Below are positions 33,482 to 42,376 of a stretch of 64,000 nt of DNA, piece after piece. A program made the position numbers and the translations under genes. The notes beneath the pieces were generated by a model that was not told the DNA's origin, ran no database searches, and worked only from the letters and a program-made list of their open reading frames with translations. The number at the start of each line of letters is the position of its first letter. Position 1 is the first letter of the stretch. Source of the DNA: Flavobacterium beibuense (GTDB taxonomy: Bacteria; Bacteroidota; Bacteroidia; Flavobacteriales; Flavobacteriaceae); NCBI RefSeq assembly GCF_004151245.1, contig NZ_JUIW01000001.1:310001-374000 (forward strand), written 5' to 3'.

Positions 33482-34105
33482 TTAGAACTTATATCCTATA
33501 CCTATCTGGAATACTGAATTTTTAACATCTCTGTTATTTACTATATCAGTAAATCCTTGAGTATAGCGTCCGGTAGCAAATAAACCCATAGGAGTTTCAA
33601 ATGTAAGGCCTGCAGCTACACCAAAATCAAAATCTTCAGCTTCATCAACATTAAGATCACCATCATCAGCATTAGCTTCAGCATCAATTTCTTCATTTAC
33701 TTTGAATCCAAACTGAGGTCCTGCTTCTATACTTAAGCCGTCTAAAATGTAAACCTTAGCTAAAACCGGTACGTTAATGTAGTCTAACTGATATTCAACT
33801 TTACCATCTCCGCCAAAAATACCGCCGTCTACATCAGTTTCAAATCCCTGACCTGAATATAATGCCTCTGCCTGAAGGGAAAACATTTCTGTTAATGGAA
33901 ACTCAACCAGTGCACCTACATGGAAGCTTGTTCTTGAATCAGGGCTGTCAAAATCATCGCCGCTAACAGTGGCAAAGTTTACACCACCTTTTATACCAAA
34001 TTTAGGGGTAAATGAATCGTTAGTTTGTGCATTTACCGTCGAGACTGCTCCCAGGAATAAAAATCCTACCGAAAATAATTTAATTAGTTTTTTCATCTTT
34101 TTCAT
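33482..34105 (-). CDS. PorT-like outer-membrane beta-barrel protein 2
   Basis: 207 residues. Signal peptide (LIKLFSVGFLFLGAVSTVNAQ), then the barrel strands GIKGGVNFATV, SFHVGALVEFPL, SLQAEALYSGQG, and a C-terminal FQIGIGYKF. An acidic loop (EEIDAEANADDGDLNVDEAE, about residues 130-150) distinguishes it from its paralogue at 31987-32547. Divergent from xerD. Confidence 0.87.
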   Translation of the reverse strand: MKKMKKLIKLFSVGFLFLGAVSTVNAQTNDSFTPKFGIKGGVNFATVSGDDFDSPDSRTSFHVGALVEFPLTEMFSLQAEALYSGQGFETDVDGGIFGGDGKVEYQLDYINVPVLAKVYILDGLSIEAGPQFGFKVNEEIDAEANADDGDLNVDEAEDFDFGVAAGLTFETPMGLFATGRYTQGFTDIVNNRDVKNSVFQIGIGYKF

Positions 34106-34190
34106 GTTTTTTTGTTTTGTATGTCAAAATTATATTATTAATCTTGGGTTAATTATCAAGGAATTCTTAATTCACATAACTTTAACCTGT

Positions 34191-35090
34191 ATGAAAAATT
34201 GGATTAAATTTATAACCGATTATAAATCGTACCTCAAAATAGAGCGTGGTCTGTCTGTAAATTCGGTTGAAAATTATTCTTTTGACATAAACAGGCTGGT
34301 AAATTATCTCTCTGATTCCGGGCAGGATATATCGCCTCTAAAAATAACTGAGGAGACTATACAGGAGTTTATTTATAGTGTTTCATCTGAACTTAATGCC
34401 AGATCCAGAGCAAGGATAATTTCGGGTCTCAAGAGCTTTTTTAATTATCTGGTTTTTGAGGATTATAGAAAGGATAGTCCTATGGAACTCATAGAAGTGC
34501 CAAAAATAGGGCGTAAGCTCCCCGATACGCTTTCTGTAGAAGAAATAGATAATCTTATAAACGCCATAGATTTAAGTACTAATGAAGGGGAAAGAAACAG
34601 GGCAATGGTGGAAACATTGTATAGTTGCGGGTTAAGGGTCTCGGAATTGATAAGCCTTAAAATGTCTGACCTGTTTTTTGATGAAGGCTTTATAAAAATT
34701 ACAGGTAAGGGTAATAAGCAGCGTTTTGTTCCAATAGGTAATTATACTCAAAAGTACATTAATCTGTATGTTAGTACTATAAGGAATAAGCTTGAAATTA
34801 AAAAAGGACATGAGGATACTCTATTTCTTAACAGAAGGGGCAGTGGGTTAACCCGTGCCATGATTTTTACCATAATAAGAAATCTTGCTGAAAAAACAGG
34901 ACTTAATAAAACAATTAGTCCACACACATTCAGGCATTCTTTTGCGACACACCTGCTTGAAAATGGTGCAGATTTAAGGTCAATTCAATTAATGATGGGG
35001 CATGAATCTATTACTACCACAGAGGTTTATATGCATCTGGATAGAAAATTCCTTAATAAAGTTCTAAATACATATCATCCAAGGAAATAA
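34191..35090 (+). CDS. xerD: Tyrosine recombinase XerD
   Basis: Site-specific recombinase that resolves chromosome dimers at dif together with XerC. 299 residues from the ATG at 34191; the frame is open further upstream but that part overlaps the divergent barrel gene and is not Xer-like. Catalytic set R149 (CGLRVSEL), K174 (TGKGNKQR), H245 and R248 (HTFRH), H271 (MMGHES) and Y280 (EVYMH) is complete. The N-terminal core-binding domain covers residues 1-100. Housekeeping gene, not a mobile-element integrase. Confidence 0.92.
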   Translation: MKNWIKFITDYKSYLKIERGLSVNSVENYSFDINRLVNYLSDSGQDISPLKITEETIQEFIYSVSSELNARSRARIISGLKSFFNYLVFEDYRKDSPMELIEVPKIGRKLPDTLSVEEIDNLINAIDLSTNEGERNRAMVETLYSCGLRVSELISLKMSDLFFDEGFIKITGKGNKQRFVPIGNYTQKYINLYVSTIRNKLEIKKGHEDTLFLNRRGSGLTRAMIFTIIRNLAEKTGLNKTISPHTFRHSFATHLLENGADLRSIQLMMGHESITTTEVYMHLDRKFLNKVLNTYHPRK

Positions 35091-35181
35091 AAATTGCAGA
35101 ATTCTTAAAATTTTAGTAAGTTTCAATCGTAATAATTGTGCTTACTTTTAGCATGGTTATTTCCTAACCACCTTAAACTAT

Positions 35182-36687
35182 ATGACTGACCCTCAAAACA
35201 AACAAAAGGCAGACAGTCTTTATAAAAAACTTCTGAATCAGATACCTGATTTGATTTTTTATATCTCATGGGATGAGGTAAACGGTTATTCTATATTGTT
35301 TCTGAGTGAAGCGGTAAATGAAATCTTCGAATATTCTGTTGAAGAGCTTTTGGAGAATAAAAGGCTTTTTTATACTGACAGGATACTGGAGCAGGACAGG
35401 GATGCTTTTGTTGAAAGGGTGGAATATTGCCGAAAAAGTTTAGTGAACTGGAATCAGGAATTCCGTGTTCAGTTGCCTAAAAAAGGTCTGCGTTGGATGA
35501 GGCTTAATGCCAAACCGGAAAAGCAGGAGGATAACAGTATTAATTTTTACGGAAGAGTAAGTGATATAACCGATCAAAAGGAACAGGAACATCAGCTCCA
35601 GGTTTCGGAGGAGCGTTATAAGTTTGCCCTTAAGGCAGCATCTGAGGGGATTTGGGACTGGGATATGCAAACCAATATGGTTTATTTTTCGGCTCAGTCC
35701 ATGAAGATTATAGGTAAGGAGGAAAAAGAAGCCATTATACCGTTAAGGGATTGGCAGGAACGAATGCATGTGGAAGATATAAGAGAGCATGCCTTAGCAA
35801 AGGAAAGGCATTTAACAGGGGAGACACCCTCGTTTGAAAATATATACCGTATTAAAACCGATGAAGGTAAATACAAATGGGTTTTAAGCAGGGGAAGGGT
35901 AGTACAGTTTGACAGTGCCGGTGCTCCTATACGTTCCATAGGTACTCATAAAGATATTACGCAGTTAAAGGAAAAAGAAATTGAGTTAGGCGATACAATT
36001 AATATTGTTGGGGAGCAAAATAACCGATTGGTTAATTTTGCTCATATCGTTTCTCATAATTTGCGTTCGCATGCAGGAAACCTTAAAATGCTTATAGATG
36101 TTTTTAAAAATGCAGGCCAGGAAGAACGTGAGGAAATGCTTGAACATCTTGAGGCTATTTCAAATGGTTTATATGTTACCATAGGGCATTTAAAAGAACT
36201 AGTAGAAATCCAGTTTGAGGTTAAAAACGTAAAAGAAAGGGTGAACCTTAGGCACTATCTTAAAAATATCCTTAACATTTTGCATAACGAGATTAAGAAG
36301 CATGGCGTAAATATTGAAGTAAATATACCTTTAGATGTAATGGTTAATTACAATCCCGCCTATCTGGAGAGTATACTTTTAAATTTTACGACCAATGCGA
36401 TTAAATACTCAAGTCCCGACAGACCCCCGATTATTTTATATGATTTTGAGATAAAAGACGGAAAGAAAATCCTTTCCATTACAGATAATGGTTTAGGTAT
36501 TGATTTAAAGAAACACAAAAATTCATTGTTTGGTATGTATAAAACATTCCATAAAAATCAAAACTCAAGAGGCATAGGCTTGTTTATAACAAAAAACCAG
36601 ATAGAGGCAATGGGTGGTAGTGTAGAAGTTTATAGTGAAGTGAATAAAGGGACCACTTTTAAAATTTATTTTAAAGATGAAGATTAG
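35182..36687 (+). CDS. PAS-domain sensor histidine kinase
   Basis: 501 residues, no membrane segment: two PAS domains (about 14-133 and 142-265), a histidine phosphoacceptor region with H292 in HIVSHNLRSHAG, and a HATPase domain (NFTTNAIKYSS for the N box, ITDNGLGIDL for G1, GIGLFITKNQ for G2). Cytosolic sensor of an unknown signal. The gene overlaps the response regulator gene by 11 bases, so the two are a coupled pair. Confidence 0.88.
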   Translation: MTDPQNKQKADSLYKKLLNQIPDLIFYISWDEVNGYSILFLSEAVNEIFEYSVEELLENKRLFYTDRILEQDRDAFVERVEYCRKSLVNWNQEFRVQLPKKGLRWMRLNAKPEKQEDNSINFYGRVSDITDQKEQEHQLQVSEERYKFALKAASEGIWDWDMQTNMVYFSAQSMKIIGKEEKEAIIPLRDWQERMHVEDIREHALAKERHLTGETPSFENIYRIKTDEGKYKWVLSRGRVVQFDSAGAPIRSIGTHKDITQLKEKEIELGDTINIVGEQNNRLVNFAHIVSHNLRSHAGNLKMLIDVFKNAGQEEREEMLEHLEAISNGLYVTIGHLKELVEIQFEVKNVKERVNLRHYLKNILNILHNEIKKHGVNIEVNIPLDVMVNYNPAYLESILLNFTTNAIKYSSPDRPPIILYDFEIKDGKKILSITDNGLGIDLKKHKNSLFGMYKTFHKNQNSRGIGLFITKNQIEAMGGSVEVYSEVNKGTTFKIYFKDED

Positions 36688-37066
36688 GAACCTGTGTGTA
36701 ATAGATGATGATAAGATTTATCACTTTTTACTTAAGAATCTTCTTAAGCAAAACAATATTGATGTAAAGTCTGTCTTTTTTCAGAATGGGCAGGATGCTA
36801 TTGATTTTTTGTCGGACGAAAAAAATAATGACGACTTGCCTGATCTTATTCTTTTAGATGTTAATATGCCTATAATGAATGGCTGGCAATTTCTTGAAGA
36901 ATACATTAAGCTTAAGTCTAACTTTGGTAAAGATCCACATATATATATGATAAGCTCATCCAATAATGAGGTTGATATAAACAAGGCAAGGGAATTTTCT
37001 AGTGTAGTAAAAGACTATTTTTTGAAGCCTATCTGCAAGGAAGACCTTCTTAAAATCTTTATTTAA
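36677..37066 (+). CDS. Single-domain response regulator
   Basis: 129 residues, receiver domain only: acidic pocket D10-D12, phosphoacceptor D61 in LLLDVNMP, conserved Lys in FLKPIC near the end. With no output domain it must act by protein contact or phosphotransfer. It is paired with the upstream PAS kinase by an overlap of the reading frames. Confidence 0.9.
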   Translation: MKIRNLCVIDDDKIYHFLLKNLLKQNNIDVKSVFFQNGQDAIDFLSDEKNNDDLPDLILLDVNMPIMNGWQFLEEYIKLKSNFGKDPHIYMISSSNNEVDINKAREFSSVVKDYFLKPICKEDLLKIFI

Positions 37067-37121
37067 GCGATATATAGATTTTATTTATATGAGGTATAAC
37101 AAAAAACAATTACTTAATACT

Positions 37122-37166
37122 TTGTCACGTTCCAGAAACGTAATAATTTTGCTTAACACTGTTAAG
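37122..37166 (+). promoter_or_regulatory. tetR promoter with an operator over the transcript start
   Basis: TTG (37122-37124), 19 bases, TAATTTTG (37144-37151), followed at once by the perfect palindrome CTTAACA-C-TGTTAAG (37152-37166). A repressor on this palindrome would cover the transcript start, as expected of TetR self-repression. The same sequence recurs upstream of the efflux genes. Confidence 0.75.
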
Positions 37167-37185
37167 TAATTTAAAAGCTTTAAAA

Positions 37186-37779
37186 ATGGGTAGTAAAGAG
37201 CGCATAATGAGACAGAAGGAAGAGACCCGGGCTAATATACTTACGGCCGCGAGAGAGATTGTTAAAGACGAAGGGTGGCAGGGCTTAAGTATGCGTAAGA
37301 TAGCTGATAAGATAGAGTATACTGCTCCTATCATTTATGAGTATTTTGCGAATAAGGAAGCGATATTACAGGAACTTACGTGCAAAGGTTTTACAATATT
37401 GACTAAAGATCTGGAGACTGCCAAAGCAAAATCGGATAATCCGGCAGAACAATTAGAGGGAATGTGGTTAGCATACTGGAATTTTGCTCTTAAGAACAAA
37501 GAGATGTATCAGCTAATGTATGGAGTGGAAATGACATGTTGTGCACAACGCACTACAGAATCTGATGCTCCTTATCAGCTTATCAGCGATTCTATAGGTA
37601 AGCTGATGAAGGAGAGTAAGCCTGATCCACATGTAATAAAACAGAAATATTTTACTTTTTTCTCTGTAATACATGGTCTTATTTCAATAAATATTGTTGG
37701 AAACGGACTTTCTGATGATATAAACAAACAAATACTTAAAGATGCCATAAGCGGTATTATACGATACATAGAAGAATAG
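37186..37779 (+). CDS. TetR-family repressor of the efflux operon
   Basis: 197 residues. The N-terminal TetR helix-turn-helix (about 13-58) reads RANILTAAREIVKDEGWQGL, then MRKIADKIEYTAPIIYEYFA. The C-terminal part is the ligand-binding dimer domain, with two adjacent Cys (MTCCAQR) in it. The operon behind it codes for an RND pump, and palindromes occur at both promoters, so it most likely represses itself and the pump until a pump substrate binds. Ligand unknown. Confidence 0.9.
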   Translation: MGSKERIMRQKEETRANILTAAREIVKDEGWQGLSMRKIADKIEYTAPIIYEYFANKEAILQELTCKGFTILTKDLETAKAKSDNPAEQLEGMWLAYWNFALKNKEMYQLMYGVEMTCCAQRTTESDAPYQLISDSIGKLMKESKPDPHVIKQKYFTFFSVIHGLISINIVGNGLSDDINKQILKDAISGIIRYIEE

Positions 37780-37804
37780 AGAAATCTATTTTTTTGATCT
37801 TCAA

Positions 37805-37960
37805 CTTAACACTGTTAAATAGTTTATAACCGTAAATTAATTCATCAATCATATTTTTTTAATCTTTACTTAACATCGTTAAATAATTTAATCTATGTAA
37901 AACACTCAAGCAATCATTTTAATCAAAAATTTTTTTATCTAACAATTTAGCACCATTAAA
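37805..37960 (+). promoter_or_regulatory. Array of three further operator-like repeats upstream of the RND operon
   Basis: CTTAACACTGTTAAA (37805-37819), CTTAACATCGTTAAA (37869-37883) and the weaker TTTAGCACCATTAAA (37946-37960). Each is preceded by a T-rich run and ATCT, and followed by TA(A/G)TTTA. The spacing is 64 and 77 bases. Together with the tetR copy there are four sites. No convincing TAnnTTTG box is visible before the adaptor gene, so the promoter itself is not located. Confidence 0.7.
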
Positions 37961-37975
37961 TAATTTAATAGTATT

Positions 37976-39112
37976 ATGAATCGAATCACATTAATCTTAA
38001 TTCTTGCAATTGCAATCCTGATGTCTGCCTGTACAGGTAACACGGCATCAGCCCCGGCCGCACAGGCAATACCGGTTCCGGTAATATCCATCAGCAAGGG
38101 TAAAGCAACTACATATCAGGAATATCCTGTAATGGTAGAGGGAAGGGTGAATGTACAGATACGCCCACAGGTAGACGGATATCTTGAAACATTATATGTG
38201 GATGAAGGAGCTTTTGTAAAAGCCGGACAGTCTATTTTTAAAATAGATGATCACCGTTATCGCGAACAGTTAAACAGTGCTGTTGGTAATCTTAACGCAG
38301 CTGAGGCAGCTCTTATAAATGCACAGTTAGAAGTTGAAAAACTAACTCCGTTAGTGGCTGAAAAGGTAGTTTCTGACTATCAGCTAAAATCGGCAAAGGC
38401 ATCACTTAAAGTAGCTGAAGCTAATAAAAAGCAGGCTGAAGCCGCAGTAGCCTCTGCAAAAATAAACTTAGGTTATACTTTAATTACAGCACCTGTAGCA
38501 GGTTATATCACAAGACTGCCTAAAAAACAGGGAAGCCTTGTTTCTGCTTCAGATCCAGAGCCTTTAACTACACTTTCAGATATCGCTGTTGTACATGCTT
38601 ATTTCTCTTTAGGAGAGTCGGATTTCTTAAGCTTTAGAGACAGGTATGAAGGAAATACCCTTAACGAAAAACTTAAAAACCTTCCTCCGGTTTCATTGGT
38701 TCTGGCAAATGGTACTGTGTATGAAACTCAGGGTAAAATTGATATGGTGGATGGGCAGTTTGACCGAACAACCGGAGCGATTACCCTGAGGGCTAGTTTT
38801 CCTAACAGTAAAGGATTATTACGATCAGGCAATACAGGAAGGGTACGTTTAGGTATAGCACATGATGATGTTATGCTTGTACCACAGGCTACAACTGTTG
38901 AAGTGCAGGACAGGGTATTTGTTTACACTGTTGATAAGGATAATAAAGTTGCAAGGAAACCAATTACCATAATAGGTAAAAGTGGTACAGATTATTTAGT
39001 TTCTGAAGGGCTTGAAGTAGGGGACAGGATAGTATCAAAAGGTTTCGAAAACTTACAGGAAGGAGCTGTGGTCGTTCCGCAGAAAGCAGAATCAGAAATG
39101 GCTTCCAAGTAA
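37976..39112 (+). CDS. RND efflux periplasmic adaptor (membrane fusion protein), lipoprotein
   Basis: 378 residues. Lipobox LMSAC with Cys19. MFP domains follow in order: barrel-sandwich half (RPQVDGYLETLYVDEGAFVK), alpha hairpin (about 95-160), lipoyl-like second half (YTLITAPVAGYI), beta-barrel and membrane-proximal domains. It connects the pump to the outer-membrane channel. AcrA type. First structural gene of the operon under the TetR operators. Confidence 0.92.
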   Translation: MNRITLILILAIAILMSACTGNTASAPAAQAIPVPVISISKGKATTYQEYPVMVEGRVNVQIRPQVDGYLETLYVDEGAFVKAGQSIFKIDDHRYREQLNSAVGNLNAAEAALINAQLEVEKLTPLVAEKVVSDYQLKSAKASLKVAEANKKQAEAAVASAKINLGYTLITAPVAGYITRLPKKQGSLVSASDPEPLTTLSDIAVVHAYFSLGESDFLSFRDRYEGNTLNEKLKNLPPVSLVLANGTVYETQGKIDMVDGQFDRTTGAITLRASFPNSKGLLRSGNTGRVRLGIAHDDVMLVPQATTVEVQDRVFVYTVDKDNKVARKPITIIGKSGTDYLVSEGLEVGDRIVSKGFENLQEGAVVVPQKAESEMASK

Positions 39113-39143
39113 TTTATAACCAACAATTTAATTAGAAACAAAG

Positions 39144-42100
39144 ATGTTTAGAAAATTTATAGACCGGCCGGTTTTGGCTACGGTCATATCCATCCTATTG
39201 GTAATTTTAGGGGTAATCGGCCTCTTTAGACTGCCCTTGCAGCAGTTTCCGGATATTGCTCCGCCGGCTGTTCAGGTGACTGCTCTTTACCCGGGTGCTA
39301 ACGCAGAAACGGTTTTGCGTTCGGTTGCTCCGTCACTTGAGGAGTCCATCAACGGGGTAGAGAACATGATATATATGAGCTCAACAGCCAGTAATGACGG
39401 TTCATTGGTTATTACAGTATATTTTAAACTGGGTACCAACCCAGATCAGGCAGCAGTAAACGTACAAAATAGGGTGGCTCAGGCTACCAGCCAGCTGCCA
39501 TCAGAAGTTATACAGGCAGGTGTTACCACAGCTAAGCAGCAAAACAGCCTTATTATGGTAACTGCTTTATATTCTGAAGATGAAAAAACATACGACCAGA
39601 CATTCCTTACTAACTATGCCCAAATTAATATTATTCCTGAGATTAAAAGGATACCGGGTGTAGGTCAGGCAGCAATTTTTGGTGGTAATAAAGATTATTC
39701 CATGAGGGTATGGTTAAAACCGGCCCAAATGACAACCTATAACATTACCCCTAAAGAAGTGATGGCAGCAATACAGGATAAAAACCTGGAGGCTGCGCCG
39801 GGTAAGTTTGGTGAAAACAGTGCTGAATCGTTTGAATATGTTATAAAATATAAAGGTAAATTAAGTAAGCCTGCCGATTATGAAAGCATGATTATACGTA
39901 CAAATCCTGATGGTTCAATTCTACGACTTAAGGATGTGGCTCGTGTAGAGTTTGGTTCCTACACTTATGGTAACTTTACAAGGATTAATGGTAGGCCGGG
40001 AACTAACATTATGGTTATACAGTTACCGGGTTCTAATGCAAATGATATCCAGATTGCTATCAGCGAACTGATGGATAAGGCAGAAAAAAGCTTTCCTAAA
40101 GGAGTAAAACGTGTAAATATTTATAATACGAAGGTAATGCTTGATGCCTCTATTTCTCAGGTTAAATCCACTCTTGTTGAGGCATTTTTACTTGTGTTTA
40201 TAGTAGTGTTCCTGTTCCTGCAGGACTTTAGGTCTACACTTATTCCTGCCATAGCGGTTCCGGTTGCTATTATGGGGACTTTCTTTTTCATGAGTCTGTT
40301 TGGGTTTTCAATAAACCTGCTAACATTATTTGCACTTGTATTGGCAATTGGTATTGTGGTGGATGACGCCATTGTAGTAGTAGAGGCAGTGCACTCTAAA
40401 ATGGAGAGAGGCATGTCGCCTAAACATGCAACCACATCGGCAATGAGTGAAATTACAGGGGCTATTATTTCCATTACACTGGTTATGTCGGCAGTATTCC
40501 TTCCGGTAGGCTTTATGGAAGGATCTACAGGGGTGTTTTACAGGCAATTTGCCTTTACCCTGGCAATAGCCATTGTTATATCAGCAGTAAATGCATTAAC
40601 ACTAAGTCCGGCTTTAGCAGCGCTTTTTCTTAAGGATAATCATCATCACAATCAAAACGGACATGCTGTTAAAACCACTTTCAAACAACGCTTTTTTGCC
40701 GGATTTAATAACGGGTTTGAAAAAGTAACCAATAGATATATGGGAAGCCTTCGTTTTCTTATTCGCAATAAATGGCTTAGCCTTGGCGGATTAGGATTAG
40801 TTATTTTGGCTACCGTATGGATGGTAAAAACGACACCGTCAGGGTTTATACCTTCAGAGGATCAGGGATTCATAGCTGTATCGGTATCTATGCCGGCAGG
40901 TACTTCCCTTGACCGAACCATTAAAATTCTTGAAGAGGCCGAAGGTGTAATTAATACAGTAAAGGCTAACAGAGAAATTGACGGACTTTCCGGCTTTAAT
41001 ATGCTTACACAGTCTTCAAGCCCGTCGTTTGGTGTGCTTTTCCTTAATCTTAAACCGTTAAAAGAACGTGGAGAGATAAGCGATATAGAAGACATTATGA
41101 ACGAGGTACGTGGTAAGCTTTCCTCAGTAAAAGGAGCTAACTTCTTTGTGTTTACATTCCCTACCGTTCCAGGTTTCAGTAATATTGACGGACTTGACTT
41201 TGTACTTCAGGATCGTACCGGAGGAAAGCTGGATAAGTTTAGTGAGGTTGGAAACAGGTTTATTGGCGAACTTATGAAAAGAGATGAGATTGCAGTGGCC
41301 TTTACACCTTTCAGGGCCGATTATCCTCAATATGAATTACAGGTGGATGATGTAAAAGCGGAGCAGCTTGGTGTAAGCGTAAAAGACTTACTGCAAACAG
41401 TGCAGGCTTATTACGGTAGTGCTCAGGTGTCTGACTTTAACCGATTTGGTAAGTATTACCGTGTAATGGTGCAGGCCGATAAAGATAATCGTGCCACACC
41501 GGAGTCGCTTAATGCGGTATATGTAAAAAACAGGACCGGTGAAATGGTGCCTGTAAATACACTGGTTAAACTTGAAAGGGTTTACGGACCGGAGAATGCA
41601 TCACGTTACAACCTGTTTAACTCAATGGGGGTTAATGCAATTCCGGCTCCGGGATACAGCTCGGGAGCGGCAATTAAAGCAGTTGAAGAAGTGGCCGAGA
41701 AATATCTTCCTCAGGGATACTCTTATGAGTTTTCAGGTTTAACAAGAGAGGAAATTATTTCCGGTGGACAATCAACAGTAATTTTCCTTTTAAGCTTACT
41801 GTTTATTTACTTCCTTCTTGCAGCCCAGTATGAAAGTTATATACTACCGTTAGCAGTAATACTTTCTATTCCTACGGGTGTATTCGGGGTATTTGCAGCC
41901 ATTGGTATGACAGGTATTTCTAATAACATTTATGTACAGGTGGCACTTGTAATGCTTATAGGTCTGTTAGCTAAAAATGCCATCCTTATTGTCGAGTTTG
42001 CAGTGCAGAGAAGAAGGCAGGGTAAAACATTGCTTTCTGCTTCACTAGAAGCGGCTAAATTAAGGTTAAGGCCTATTATCATGACATCGTTGGCCTTTAT

Positions 42101-42332
42101 TGTAGGTCTTATACCAATGATGTTTGCCATAGGACCATCTGCTAAAGGTAACCACTCAATCAGTATTGGTGCTGCCGGAGGTATGCTTTCGGGAGTAGTA
42201 CTGGGTCTGTTTATCATTCCTGTATTGTTTATTGTGTTCCAGTACATTCAGGAAAAAATATCGGGTAAACCACAGCCTAAAAACATCAAGCAGGAACATT
42301 TGGAACCTGCAGAACTTGAACTGATGAACTAA
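39144..42332 (+). CDS. RND efflux pump, hydrophobe/amphiphile (HAE1) family
   Basis: 1062 residues, the AcrB-type length. It opens FIDRPVLATVISILLVILG. Two large periplasmic loops alternate with two groups of six transmembrane helices. The proton relay region is present in helix 4 (GIVVDDAIVVVEAV) and again in LLAKNAILIVEFA of helix 10. A proton-driven trimer that exports amphiphilic compounds, with the adaptor and channel genes on each side. Substrate range cannot be read from sequence. Confidence 0.94.
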   Translation: MFRKFIDRPVLATVISILLVILGVIGLFRLPLQQFPDIAPPAVQVTALYPGANAETVLRSVAPSLEESINGVENMIYMSSTASNDGSLVITVYFKLGTNPDQAAVNVQNRVAQATSQLPSEVIQAGVTTAKQQNSLIMVTALYSEDEKTYDQTFLTNYAQINIIPEIKRIPGVGQAAIFGGNKDYSMRVWLKPAQMTTYNITPKEVMAAIQDKNLEAAPGKFGENSAESFEYVIKYKGKLSKPADYESMIIRTNPDGSILRLKDVARVEFGSYTYGNFTRINGRPGTNIMVIQLPGSNANDIQIAISELMDKAEKSFPKGVKRVNIYNTKVMLDASISQVKSTLVEAFLLVFIVVFLFLQDFRSTLIPAIAVPVAIMGTFFFMSLFGFSINLLTLFALVLAIGIVVDDAIVVVEAVHSKMERGMSPKHATTSAMSEITGAIISITLVMSAVFLPVGFMEGSTGVFYRQFAFTLAIAIVISAVNALTLSPALAALFLKDNHHHNQNGHAVKTTFKQRFFAGFNNGFEKVTNRYMGSLRFLIRNKWLSLGGLGLVILATVWMVKTTPSGFIPSEDQGFIAVSVSMPAGTSLDRTIKILEEAEGVINTVKANREIDGLSGFNMLTQSSSPSFGVLFLNLKPLKERGEISDIEDIMNEVRGKLSSVKGANFFVFTFPTVPGFSNIDGLDFVLQDRTGGKLDKFSEVGNRFIGELMKRDEIAVAFTPFRADYPQYELQVDDVKAEQLGVSVKDLLQTVQAYYGSAQVSDFNRFGKYYRVMVQADKDNRATPESLNAVYVKNRTGEMVPVNTLVKLERVYGPENASRYNLFNSMGVNAIPAPGYSSGAAIKAVEEVAEKYLPQGYSYEFSGLTREEIISGGQSTVIFLLSLLFIYFLLAAQYESYILPLAVILSIPTGVFGVFAAIGMTGISNNIYVQVALVMLIGLLAKNAILIVEFAVQRRRQGKTLLSASLEAAKLRLRPIIMTSLAFIVGLIPMMFAIGPSAKGNHSISIGAAGGMLSGVVLGLFIIPVLFIVFQYIQEKISGKPQPKNIKQEHLEPAELELMN

Positions 42333-42339
42333 TTTATTA

Positions 42340-42362
42340 AGGCTCCTCTTGAGTAGGAGCCT
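42340..42362 (+). promoter_or_regulatory. Hairpin between pump and channel genes
   Basis: Perfect 8-base stem AGGCTCCT / AGGAGCCT with a 7-base loop, followed by CTAAAAT rather than a T-run. It is therefore a weak terminator at best. It may attenuate or stabilise the message between the pump and channel genes. Confidence 0.55.
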
Positions 42363-42376
42363 CTAAAATATCAACA

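Noticed and set aside
33969..34190. N-terminal extension of XerD
   Set aside because: The extra residues overlap the divergent barrel gene's start and have no Xer-like sequence; MKNWIKFITDY is the canonical start.
34191..35090. XerD as a phage or integrative-element integrase
   Set aside because: Length, full R-K-H-R-H-Y set and lack of an adjacent tRNA, attachment repeat or excisionase fit the housekeeping recombinase.
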